16,357 bases of DNA from an uncultured Micrococcales bacterium (GTDB taxonomy: Bacteria; Actinomycetota; Actinomycetes; Actinomycetales; Microbacteriaceae). A program made the translations under genes and the position numbers. A model generated the notes under the pieces. It made no database searches. It saw only the letters and a program-made list of their open reading frames with translations, and was not told where the DNA came from. The first letter of the stretch is position 1. Every line of letters begins with the position of its first letter. The stretch spans positions 1 through 16,357 of the forward strand of contig CAIKYE010000094.1 in NCBI GenBank assembly GCA_903831585.1. Direction: 5' to 3'. Positions 8,132 to 15,145 of this stretch are shown piece after piece.

Positions 8132-8137
8132 TAATCT
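8132..8137 (+). promoter_or_regulatory. Candidate -10 element giving a leaderless rarA mRNA
   Basis: TAATCT at 8132-8137 fits the loose actinobacterial -10 pattern TAnnnT. It ends 6 nt before the rarA ATG, so a transcript from it would begin at or within a base or two of the ATG. No purine-rich ribosome binding site precedes the ATG (the bases are CTTGAAAA), which agrees with leaderless translation. The -35 is poor. It lies beside the -35 of the divergent isomerase promoter. Confidence 0.35.
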
Positions 8138-8143
8138 TGAAAA

Positions 8144-9475
8144 ATGACCGAAAGCATTTTCGATGGATTGGCCCCGCTGGCTGCTCGCATGCGGCCGCGC
8201 AGTCTTGATGAAATTGCGGGGCAAGAGCACATCCTTCGAAAGGGTTCGCCGCTTTATCAACTGGCACAGCCAGAAGGCGAAAAGAGTTACGCGAGCACTA
8301 CTAGCGTCATTCTGTGGGGTCCACCTGGAACAGGGAAAACCACTATGGCGCAGGTTATAGCTCGAACTAGCAGAAGAAAGTTCACTGAACTTAGTGCAGT
8401 GTCTAGCGGCGTTAAAGATGTTCGAGAGGCCATCGATAGAGCGCGACTAGATAGGGAATCGTTCGGCACCAGCACGATCCTCTTTTTAGACGAAATCCAC
8501 CGGTTCTCAAAGGCCCAGCAAGACGTTTTGCTTCCGGCAGTGGAGTCGGGCTGGGTGGTTTTAATTGCGGCGACGACCGAAAACCCAAGTTTCTCGGTGA
8601 TCAGCCCTCTGTTATCCCGATCGCTACTGCTCACACTGAACCCGCTGTCTGAAACTGAGCTCATCACCTTGATTCACAGGGCGGTTGAAGACTCGCGAGG
8701 TCTTCGAGGCAAAGTCGTGGTCAACGAAGAGGTTGCAGCTCAGATTGCCATGCTCTCGGGTGGAGACGCTCGCAAGGCGCTCACAATTCTCGAAGCGGGG
8801 GCGCAGGCTTTACTTGCTGAAGGTGCTAACGATCAACTAACGCTCGAAATGGTCGAAAAGTCGATAGACCGAGCACTGGTTAGGTACGACGCTAACGGCG
8901 ATCAGCACTACGACGTCATCAGCGCATTCATAAAGTCTGTTCGAGGCAGCGATACCGACGCGGCTCTGCATTACCTAGCCAGAATGGTTGAGGCCGGTGA
9001 GGATTCCAGATTCATCGCTAGGCGGCTGATCATTTTGGCAGCCGAGGACATCGGCCTTGCAGACCCGAGCGCTCTGACCCTAGCGGTCTCTGCCGCCGAG
9101 GCCGTCGCCATGATTGGCATGCCAGAGGGTCGCATCCCACTGGCCGAGGCAACTATTTATCTGTGCCTGGCACCGAAGTCGAATTCGGCCTATCTGGCAA
9201 TAAACAGCGCGATCGCCGATGTCAGGGCGGGCAAATCGGGTCAGATTCCCAACGCCCTTCGCAGTTCAAATTACCCAGGTGCCCGACAGGCAAGCGGAGC
9301 TGGAGTTGGCTACCGGTATCCTCACGACGACAAGCGCTCGGTGGTTGAGCAGGCTTATCTAGATGGCAAGGTTGCCGGGTCGGTTTACTACGAACCGAAG
9401 GAACTTGGAGCCGAAAAGGAACTCGGGGAGCGATGGTCGAAGTTGCGAGCCATCATCCGTGACTTTAGAAAATAG
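8144..9475 (+). CDS. rarA: Replication-associated recombination protein A (RarA/MgsA-type AAA+ ATPase)
   Basis: RarA is a clamp-loader-like AAA+ ATPase acting at stalled replication forks and single-strand gaps. The ATG at 8144 is chosen because the protein opens with the family's usual PLAARMRPRSLDE at 11-23. In 443 residues: Walker A GPPGTGKTT at 59-67; Walker B ILFLDEIHRF at 112-121; sensor 1 AATTENPSF at 142-150; arginine finger R159 in SPLLSRS; sensor 2 GGDARKAL at 206-213. The C-terminal tetramerisation region (about 255-440) carries LAAEDIGLADP, CLAPKSNSAY, and YRYPHDD at 390-396. Length is typical and all ATPase residues are present. No ribosome binding site is visible. It is divergent from the isomerase and precedes rpsD by about 200 nt. 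Confidence 0.96.
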   Translation: MTESIFDGLAPLAARMRPRSLDEIAGQEHILRKGSPLYQLAQPEGEKSYASTTSVILWGPPGTGKTTMAQVIARTSRRKFTELSAVSSGVKDVREAIDRARLDRESFGTSTILFLDEIHRFSKAQQDVLLPAVESGWVVLIAATTENPSFSVISPLLSRSLLLTLNPLSETELITLIHRAVEDSRGLRGKVVVNEEVAAQIAMLSGGDARKALTILEAGAQALLAEGANDQLTLEMVEKSIDRALVRYDANGDQHYDVISAFIKSVRGSDTDAALHYLARMVEAGEDSRFIARRLIILAAEDIGLADPSALTLAVSAAEAVAMIGMPEGRIPLAEATIYLCLAPKSNSAYLAINSAIADVRAGKSGQIPNALRSSNYPGARQASGAGVGYRYPHDDKRSVVEQAYLDGKVAGSVYYEPKELGAEKELGERWSKLRAIIRDFRK

Positions 9476-9505
9476 CCCCAAACCCTTTATTTGAGCGCGA
9501 AGCCT

Positions 9506-9514
9506 TGCTAAACT
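9506..9514 (+). promoter_or_regulatory. Extended -10 promoter for rpsD
   Basis: In the 198-nt gap after rarA, TGCTAAACT at 9506-9514 is a TGn-extended -10 (TAAACT) of a type common in front of strongly expressed actinobacterial genes. The best -35 position at 17 bp spacing (TTTATT, 9486-9491) is poor, which an extended -10 can offset. Transcription would start near 9521, giving a leader of about 153 nt before the rpsD GTG. Confidence 0.5.
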
Positions 9515-9532
9515 TTGAAGGTTGCCGACTAG

Positions 9533-9660
9533 AGCAAATTCGTGGCTGCGAATTGCTTGCACGGTGCGATTTGTCTAATAGCCAGACGAATCCGTGGCAA
9601 AAGGTTCGACCTCTCGATCCGCTTTTGTGAACAAACTAAACGCTATTGAGCTCCGGCTCA
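9533..9660 (+). promoter_or_regulatory. Structured 5' leader of rpsD (three hairpins)
   Basis: Inverted repeats fill much of the leader. Hairpin 1: AGCAAATTCG (9533-9542) pairs with CGAATTGCT (9549-9557) around a 6-nt loop, with one bulged A. Hairpin 2 is longer: ATTTGTCT (9569-9576) pairs with AGACGAAT (9584-9591) around a 7-nt loop with one U-G pair. After a 4-nt bulge (9565-9568) the stem continues as TTGCACGG (9557-9564) with CCGTGGCAA (9592-9600), one G bulged. Hairpin 3: TGAGC (9647-9651) and GCTCA (9656-9660) close a UCCG loop of the UNCG type, 3 nt before the AAAGGA region. S4 is known to repress its own synthesis through leader RNA in Escherichia coli and Bacillus subtilis, so autoregulation is a reasonable inference. 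No structure was computed. Confidence 0.55.
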
Positions 9661-9673
9661 CTGAAAGGAACAC

Positions 9674-10303
9674 GTGTCAAAAACAACACGTACTCGCAGC
9701 AAGACTCGCTTGTCGCGCGCACTAGGCATCGCACTAACCCCAAAAGCCGCCAAGTACCTCGAAAAGCGTCCATACGCTCCTGGTGAGCACGGCCGCACCA
9801 AGAAGAAGCAGGACAGCGACTTTGCCGTTCGTCTTCGCGAGAAGCAGCGCCTACGCGCTCAGTACGGAATTCGTGAAGCTCAGCTTCGCAAGACTTTTCA
9901 AGAGGCCAAGCGTGCCGAAGGCCTAACCGGTGAGAACCTGGTTGAGCTTCTCGAAATGCGCCTTGACGCTGTTCTTCTGCGCGCAGGTATTGCTCGCACA
10001 ATTGCGCAGTCACGCCAGATGGTTGTTCACCGTCACATCTTGGTAAATGGCGAGCGCGTAGACCGTCCATCTTTCCGCGTAAAGCCTGGCCAAATGGTTC
10101 ACGTTCACCCAAAGAGTGAATTGACCGAGCCTTTTCAGGTCGCTGCAGCAGGCGGACACGTTGATGTTCTTCCACCGGTTCCTGGTTACATCGACGTTCA
10201 GCTAGACAAGCTACAGGTCACCCTTGTTCGCCGCCCAAAGCGCGCCGAAGTTCCGGTTACCTGTGAAGTTCAGCTAGTCGTCGAGTACTACGCGGCTCGA
10301 TAG
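9674..10303 (+). CDS. rpsD: 30S ribosomal protein S4, Cys-less form
   Basis: S4 is a primary 16S rRNA-binding protein that nucleates assembly of the small subunit body. The start is GTG at 9674 with AAAGGA at 9664-9669 and a short 4-nt spacer. In 209 residues: an N-terminal domain with KTRLSRALGI, YLEKRPYAPGEHGR (29-42), and REKQRLRAQYGIRE (55-68); then the S4 RNA-binding fold at about 95-158 (MRLDAVLLRAGIART, RQMVVHRHILVNGERVDRPSFRV). The zinc-binding Cys residues found in many S4 proteins are missing; the only Cys, C197, is in the C-terminal part. I recognise this as the form common in Microbacteriaceae. As in other actinobacteria, it lies between rarA and alaS rather than in the rpoA operon. 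Two TAG stops lie in tandem (10301-10306). Confidence 0.97.
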   Translation: MSKTTRTRSKTRLSRALGIALTPKAAKYLEKRPYAPGEHGRTKKKQDSDFAVRLREKQRLRAQYGIREAQLRKTFQEAKRAEGLTGENLVELLEMRLDAVLLRAGIARTIAQSRQMVVHRHILVNGERVDRPSFRVKPGQMVHVHPKSELTEPFQVAAAGGHVDVLPPVPGYIDVQLDKLQVTLVRRPKRAEVPVTCEVQLVVEYYAAR

Positions 10304-10319
10304 TAGATTCGGTAGATTC
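10303..10319 (+). repeat. Tandem direct repeat GTAGATTC between rpsD and the DUF948 gene
   Basis: GTAGATTC occurs at 10303-10310 and again at 10312-10319 in the 20-nt gap, the first copy overlapping the rpsD stop. The second contains TAGATT, which fits the TAnnnT -10 pattern and ends 5 nt before the DUF948 ATG. The gap has no ribosome binding site, so a leaderless start is possible. The repeat could equally be chance. Confidence 0.4.
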
Positions 10320-10323
10320 TCGG

Positions 10324-10674
10324 ATGAGTGGCGGAGACATCGCGGCAATTATCGCAGCTGGAGCATTCGTGCTTCTTGTGATATTCACCGGCGTTCCCCT
10401 GATTAAATTGGGTGGCTTGATCGATGAGACTCGCGACTCAGTTCGCGGATTGAACGAGACCGTCACTCCACTGCTTACCGAGGTCACCACTACGGTTACT
10501 GAAACCAATAAAGCTCTTGCAAAGATCGATGTCATCACCGAGAACGTTGTTGACGTAACAACCAACATCAACTCTCTGGTGGCTGTTTTCAGTGCCTCAG
10601 TTGGAGCGCCGCTTTTGAAACTTGCCGGCCTAACCAAGACCTTGAGATCAGCGCTCATGGGAAAGAAGAAGTAA
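10324..10674 (+). CDS. DUF948-type small membrane protein
   Basis: The function of this family is not known. The ATG at 10324 is the first in frame after rpsD and places a membrane helix at the N-terminus. In 116 residues there is one helix at about 6-27 (IAAIIAAGAFVLLVIFTGVPLI), then a Thr/Val/Asn-rich amphipathic stretch (about 33-95, for example DETRDSVRGLNETVTPLLTE) that looks able to form a coiled coil and is typical of DUF948. It ends in a short basic tail (MGKKK). No ribosome binding site is visible, so it is translated either leaderless or by coupling to rpsD. Homologues sit between rpsD and alaS in other actinobacteria, always next to another small membrane-associated protein as here. 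The two may act together, but that is inference. Confidence 0.85.
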   Translation: MSGGDIAAIIAAGAFVLLVIFTGVPLIKLGGLIDETRDSVRGLNETVTPLLTEVTTTVTETNKALAKIDVITENVVDVTTNINSLVAVFSASVGAPLLKLAGLTKTLRSALMGKKK

Positions 10675-10676
10675 TC

Positions 10677-10985
10677 ATGAAGAAATTGTTCTGGTTCACA
10701 ACGGGAATCGCCGCCGGACTTGCGGTAGCAAAGCAGTTGCGCGAAAACCCTGAAGCTAAGGCAGCTTTCGACGATGCCGCCAAGCGCGCTCGTGCAATCG
10801 GCGAATCTTTTACAACAGGCTTTAGGGAGCGCGAGAGCGAACTGAAGCGTACTTCTGGCACTGCAAAAGTTGCTGCCAAGAAGGCTCCTGCGGCAAAAAC
10901 CGCCTCAAAGAAGCCTGCAGCCAAGAAGCCAATTTCTAAAAAGCCGGCAGTCAAAAAGACCGTCGCCAAGCCTTCAGCGAAGTAA
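10677..10985 (+). CDS. Small membrane-associated protein with Lys/Ala/Pro-rich tail
   Basis: I cannot assign a function. The ATG at 10677 follows the DUF948 stop by 2 nt, implying coupled translation. The 102 residues begin with a short hydrophobic segment (about 3-19, KLFWFTTGIAAGLAVAK) that could be a membrane anchor. An amphipathic helical part with charged residues follows (about 20-62, including DDAAKRARAIGESF and RERESELKR). Residues 65-102 are almost entirely Lys, Ala, Pro, Ser and Thr in AAKK/KKPA repeats, like the tails of bacterial histone-H1-like proteins. The start resembles the actinobacterial family I know as DUF6167, found at the same place before alaS, but that link is from memory and tentative. 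Its TAA overlaps the alaS ATG by one base (TAATG). Confidence 0.8.
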   Translation: MKKLFWFTTGIAAGLAVAKQLRENPEAKAAFDDAAKRARAIGESFTTGFRERESELKRTSGTAKVAAKKAPAAKTASKKPAAKKPISKKPAVKKTVAKPSAK

Positions 10986-13642
10986 TGCAGACCGCCGAAA
11001 TCGCCCGGCGCTGGCTCAACTTCTTCGAAAAGAAGCAGCACACAGTGGTTCCGAGCGCTTCGCTAATCAGCGAAGATCCGACACTTTTATTCACTGTTGC
11101 AGGCATGGTGCCATTTATTCCCTACATGTCGGGCCTTGTGCCAGCGCCTTACCAAAGAGCAACCAGCGTGCAGAAGTGTGTTCGAACGCTAGACATCGAA
11201 GAAGTTGGCAAAACCACTCGTCACGGAACTTTCTTTCAAATGAATGGAAACTTCTCATTCGGCGACTACTTCAAACCCGAGGCGATTGCCTACGCTTGGG
11301 AATTCCTTACCGGATCCCGTGAATCGGGTTGCCTAGAGCTCGACCCGCAACTGCTCTGGGTCACCGTATATCAGGACGACGACGAAAGCATTGCTCTTTG
11401 GCGAGAGATAGCAGACATTCCAATCGAGCGAATTCAACGCAGAGGAATGAAGGACAACTACTGGTCGACTGGTCAGCCAGGGCCAGCAGGGCCCTGTTCT
11501 GAGATCTACTACGACCGCGGGCCGGCATACGGGCGCGAAGGTGGACCCGAGGCAGACGAAGATCGTTACATTGAAATCTGGAACCTGGTTTTCATGCAAT
11601 ACGAACGCGGAGCCTCTCTTGGCGGCGACAACTTTGAGATCCTTGGGGAACTTCCAAAGAAGAACATCGATACAGGCATGGGTCTCGAGCGAGTTGCGTT
11701 TTTGATGCAGGGTGTTGAGAACCTTTACGAAATTGATCAGGTACGCCCAGTTCTCGACTTGGCGGCGGCGCTTAGCAAAAAGACTTACGGAGCATCGGTC
11801 GAGGATGATGTTCGACTTCGCGTTGTGGCCGATCACGTTCGAAGTGCTCTAATGCTCATCTGCGATGGCGTTACTCCAGCCAACGATGGCAGGGGTTATG
11901 TGCTGCGCCGACTCATGCGTCGAACTGTTCGTGCCATGAGACTGCTCGGTGTTGAAAGCGATACGTTTGCTCAGCTATTCACGGCATCCAAAGACGCCAT
12001 GCGCGACGCTTATCCAGAATTGGATCGTGAATTCGATCGAATTCTTCGAGTAGCACTCGCAGAAGAGGAAGCATTCCTGCGCACCCTTGTCGCTGGAACT
12101 GTCGTTCTGGATGAAGCTGTTGCAAGTTCAAAGCTCAACAAGAGTGGAAAGATCTCTGGCGAGACAGCTTTCCTTCTGCACGACACCTATGGATTTCCAA
12201 TCGATTTGACTCTCGAGGTAGCCGAAGATGCCGGTCTCTCGGTCGATCGAGACGGTTTCAAGAGCCTTATGGACGAACAACGCGATCGCGCCAAGGCCGA
12301 TGCTAGAGAAAAGAAGTTAGGCGGCACTGACCTGACTGTCTACGCGGCTTTTCGCCAAATGGGAACGACTAGGTTCACCGGCTACGAAGAGCTAGAAACA
12401 AGTGCAAAGATTCTCGGGTTAATCGCCGATGGTCTGGATAGTAAGTTTTCAAAGGCCGGAGATGTAGTAGAGGTAATTCTCGATCAGACATCGTTCTACG
12501 CTGAATCAGGTGGCCAGGATTCCGACGCCGGTGTAATCGCTGGTGACGGTTTCGAACTAGAAGTCCTCGACGTGCAAAAACCGGTGAAGGGTCTAGTAAG
12601 TCACAAGGTTTTGGTTCGCAAGGGTGAAATTCACGTCGGTCAAGCCGCCGAGACCCGAGTCGACGCAGATTGGCGACTTGGCGCTGCTCAAGCCCACTCG
12701 GCCACTCACGTCGTGCACGCCGCATTGCGTCAAGTGTTAGGCCCAGAGGCCCTTCAGTCTGGCTCATACAACAAGCCCGGATACATGCGACTCGATTTCT
12801 CTTGGGCGCAATCGCTTAGTCACGAGACAAAATCAGAAATCGAAGAGATTTCAAACCAGGCCATTCGCCACAACCTAGCGGTAAGTGCCCAGTTCATGAC
12901 GATCGAAGAGGCGAGGCAATTTGGTGCTATCGCCCTGTTTGGTGAAACCTACGACGAGAGCGTTCGTGTTGTTCAAATAGGTGGTCCTTGGTCACGCGAA
13001 CTTTGCGGTGGAACACACGTTTCAAGAAGCTCACAAATCGGGCTGGTCTCGATTCTCGGTGAGTCTTCTGTTGGCTCGGGTTCAAGACGCGTCGAAGCGC
13101 TAGTTGGCATAGAAGCTTTTAGATCGCTATCGCTGGAGCGAGCTATGGTTTCTAGAATCTCTGACCTGGCTAAGGTGCCGCGCGAGTCTGTTGAAGACAA
13201 GTTTCAGTCGATGCTAGAAGAGTTGAAAGCCGCTCAGCGCAAGCTAGCTTCTCTTCAATCAGCTCATTTGGCAACGCTAGTGCCAAGCATTGTCGCAGAG
13301 GCTCAGAAAATCGGTGACATGCTCTTTGCTTCGAAATTCATTGGAGATGCAACTTCAGTAGATGACATCCGCAATCTAGCTGTTTTGTTGAGAGACAAAA
13401 TGGGGCAGCAGCCTTCTGTCGCGGTGATTATTGCTTCGGTCGATTCGAAGCCGATGCTCGTGGTCGCCATTAACCAAACTGCACAGGCATCGGGTGTTCA
13501 CGCCGGAAACCTTGTGAAGTTGGCTAGCGCTGTCCTGGGTGGCGGTGGCGGTGGAAAAGCTGACATTGCCCAGGGTGGTGGCCAGGACCTCACAAAAATT
13601 GAATTGGCCGAAGCCGCAATTAAGAACTCACTCAGCGAGTAA
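10985..13642 (+). CDS. alaS: Alanine--tRNA ligase
   Basis: AlaRS charges tRNA-Ala and clears mischarged Ser and Gly. The ATG at 10985 overlaps the preceding stop by one base (TAATG), and the protein begins MQTAEIARRWLNFFE, as the family does. In 885 residues: the class II catalytic domain (1 to about 360) with RHGTFFQMNGNFSFGDYFK at 79-97 and the DTGMGLERVAFL motif; the tRNA-recognition region; then the editing domain with the metal site H571-x3-H575 (HSATH) and C674-x3-H678 (CGGTH). The C-Ala domain (DHHA1 type) ends with the glycine-rich GGGGGGKADIAQGGG at 852-866. All catalytic and editing motifs are intact and length is normal. ruvX starts 2 nt after the stop. Confidence 0.97.
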   Translation: MQTAEIARRWLNFFEKKQHTVVPSASLISEDPTLLFTVAGMVPFIPYMSGLVPAPYQRATSVQKCVRTLDIEEVGKTTRHGTFFQMNGNFSFGDYFKPEAIAYAWEFLTGSRESGCLELDPQLLWVTVYQDDDESIALWREIADIPIERIQRRGMKDNYWSTGQPGPAGPCSEIYYDRGPAYGREGGPEADEDRYIEIWNLVFMQYERGASLGGDNFEILGELPKKNIDTGMGLERVAFLMQGVENLYEIDQVRPVLDLAAALSKKTYGASVEDDVRLRVVADHVRSALMLICDGVTPANDGRGYVLRRLMRRTVRAMRLLGVESDTFAQLFTASKDAMRDAYPELDREFDRILRVALAEEEAFLRTLVAGTVVLDEAVASSKLNKSGKISGETAFLLHDTYGFPIDLTLEVAEDAGLSVDRDGFKSLMDEQRDRAKADAREKKLGGTDLTVYAAFRQMGTTRFTGYEELETSAKILGLIADGLDSKFSKAGDVVEVILDQTSFYAESGGQDSDAGVIAGDGFELEVLDVQKPVKGLVSHKVLVRKGEIHVGQAAETRVDADWRLGAAQAHSATHVVHAALRQVLGPEALQSGSYNKPGYMRLDFSWAQSLSHETKSEIEEISNQAIRHNLAVSAQFMTIEEARQFGAIALFGETYDESVRVVQIGGPWSRELCGGTHVSRSSQIGLVSILGESSVGSGSRRVEALVGIEAFRSLSLERAMVSRISDLAKVPRESVEDKFQSMLEELKAAQRKLASLQSAHLATLVPSIVAEAQKIGDMLFASKFIGDATSVDDIRNLAVLLRDKMGQQPSVAVIIASVDSKPMLVVAINQTAQASGVHAGNLVKLASAVLGGGGGGKADIAQGGGQDLTKIELAEAAIKNSLSE

Positions 13643-13644
13643 CC

Positions 13645-14112
13645 GTGCGCTCAGGCCGTCGAATAGCTCTTGATGTTGGCAAAGCCCGCATCGGCGTTGC
13701 GATGAGTGATTTTCATTCGATCGTTTCGACCCCGCAGCCGTTCATAAAGCGTGATGAAACTAGTTCAATCTCGACCGCGATTGATCTCATTCAATCGCAC
13801 GAAGCCATAGAGGTGTACGTTGGGCTTCCTTTGAATCTTAAATCCAATTTCACTGAGTCAACTAACGACTGCTTGGCATTCGCCAAAGAGCTCCAAGGCC
13901 TCTTGTCAATCGATGTTCGAATGGTAGATGAACGCTTCACCACAACCCTTGCGAGTGAATCGCTGCGAGCCGCAGGAAAGAATTCGATCGGCCAGCGGGC
14001 GTTCATAGATTCGGCTGCAGCTGCCGTCATACTTGACATAGCGCTCGAACACGAGAAAGCGACTGGTCTAGCAGCAGGTATTAGGGTGATGGATTTTGGC
14101 AATGAAGTCTAA
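13645..14112 (+). CDS. ruvX: Putative pre-16S rRNA nuclease / Holliday junction resolvase-like RuvX (YqgF)
   Basis: RuvX/YqgF proteins have an RNase H-like fold and are implicated in 5' maturation of 16S rRNA; a resolvase role has also been proposed. The GTG at 13645 lies 2 nt after the alaS stop with no clear binding site, so translational coupling is likely. In 155 residues: the first acidic residue D10 in RRIALDVGKARIGVAMSD (5-22); the GLPLN motif at 60-64; E96 in MVDERFTT (93-100); and the last acidic residue D122 in AFIDSAAAAVIL (119-130). This D-E-D set matches the metal-binding triad of the fold. Length is normal for the family. It overlaps mltG by 11 nt. Its neighbours alaS and mltG are usual partners in Gram-positive genomes. 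Confidence 0.95.
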   Translation: MRSGRRIALDVGKARIGVAMSDFHSIVSTPQPFIKRDETSSISTAIDLIQSHEAIEVYVGLPLNLKSNFTESTNDCLAFAKELQGLLSIDVRMVDERFTTTLASESLRAAGKNSIGQRAFIDSAAAAVILDIALEHEKATGLAAGIRVMDFGNEV

Positions 14113-15145
14113 ATTCGCTAGGCGACGTTTAGTTGCGGTTCTCGCTGTCGTTTCACTGCTCGCCGCAATTTTGGTTTACAGCAATCGCGGATCCATTCGC
14201 AATGCCTTAGATGCCCTGAGCGGAGCAGACTACTCCGGCGGAGGCAGCGGTTCTGTTGTGCTCGAGATTAAGGCGGGTGACGATGGCGCGATAGTGGCTC
14301 AGGAACTCGTGGATCTAGATGTGGTGAAAACCTATCGCGTTGTTTACCAGCTAATAGTTTCTCGAAACGTAGTTTTTTATCCTGGCAGTTACACTCTGAA
14401 ATTGCAGATGAGTTCTCCGGCAGCGCTAGACGCACTTGCCGACCCCAGTAATCGAATTTCTAACAAGGTGACAATCCGTGAGGGGCTTCGAATTGGACAG
14501 GTGCTCAGTGCTCTCGCTAAAGCTACTTCTATACCGGTTGCCGACCTAACCAGTGCTAGCAAAGACCTATCGGGTATCGGCATTCCGGGCTCTGAGATTA
14601 GCGCCGAGGGCTGGCTTTTCCCCGCCACATACGACTTTGATCCGAGTCTCACTGCCTCTGAAGTGCTTCGCATAATGGTTGATCGAACCAAACAAGAGCT
14701 AATTCGCTACGAAGTTGCTCCAAAAGACTGGCACCGAGTGTTGACGATGGCCGCCCTCGTGCAAAAGGAAGCTCGCCTGCAAGCCGACTTCTACAAGGCT
14801 GCTCGGGTGTTTCAAAACAGAATCGACCAGGGCATGCTGCTTCAGTCCGACGCAACCGTTAGCTACGGTGTAGGCGGTTCAACCGTTTCGACTTCGGCAG
14901 CGGAGCGTGCGGATGCAAACCGTTACAACACCTACAGGTACCTCGGTTTGCCAATTGGACCGATTGGAGCTCCCGGTTCGATTGCTATCGATGCAGCGCT
15001 CAACCCCGCTCAGGGCGATTGGCTGTTTTTCTGCACGGTAAATCTAAAGACCGGAGAGACGGTGTTTAGCGAGACTTATGCCGAACACCAAAAGGCAGTT
15101 CGTCAATGGCGCGCTTGGATGCTTGAGAACCCCGGCTATGACTAA
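14102..15145 (+). CDS. mltG: Endolytic murein transglycosylase MltG
   Basis: MltG cleaves nascent peptidoglycan glycan strands within the chain and so sets glycan length. I chose the ATG at 14102; an in-frame TTG at 14096 would add two residues and has AGGGTGA at 14083-14089, so it cannot be excluded. From the ATG, 347 residues: a basic N-terminus (KSKFARRR); one membrane helix at about 10-26; a LysM-like extracytoplasmic part (VVLEIKAGDDGAIVAQELVDLDVV); then the YceG catalytic domain. The conserved motif AALVQKEAR holds the likely catalytic Glu, E223. Further family signatures are FQNRIDQGMLLQSDATVSYG and the YRYLGLPIGPIGAPG loop with DAALNPAQGDWLFF. It overlaps ruvX by 11 nt and aroE by 8 nt, so these genes are probably co-translated. 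Confidence 0.95.
   Translation: MKSKFARRRLVAVLAVVSLLAAILVYSNRGSIRNALDALSGADYSGGGSGSVVLEIKAGDDGAIVAQELVDLDVVKTYRVVYQLIVSRNVVFYPGSYTLKLQMSSPAALDALADPSNRISNKVTIREGLRIGQVLSALAKATSIPVADLTSASKDLSGIGIPGSEISAEGWLFPATYDFDPSLTASEVLRIMVDRTKQELIRYEVAPKDWHRVLTMAALVQKEARLQADFYKAARVFQNRIDQGMLLQSDATVSYGVGGSTVSTSAAERADANRYNTYRYLGLPIGPIGAPGSIAIDAALNPAQGDWLFFCTVNLKTGETVFSETYAEHQKAVRQWRAWMLENPGYD

Noticed and set aside
9636-10175. 179-codon open frame on the minus strand over rpsD
   Set aside because: It is antisense to a clear S4 gene, has an Arg/Glu/Gln-rich sequence typical of a reverse-frame shadow, and matches no family I know.
11333-11836. 167-codon open frame on the minus strand inside alaS
   Set aside because: It lies wholly within the conserved catalytic domain of AlaRS and shows no recognisable domain or start signal.
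14096-14101. TTG start for mltG, two codons upstream
   Set aside because: ATG at 14102 is favoured as the stronger codon, but the evidence is close and the TTG is kept as an alternative.
15078-15137. Longer aroE start at the ATG at 15078
   Set aside because: The 20 extra residues lie inside mltG and are unlike AroE N-termini; the conserved VGSPIEHSKSP begins right after the ATG at 15138.
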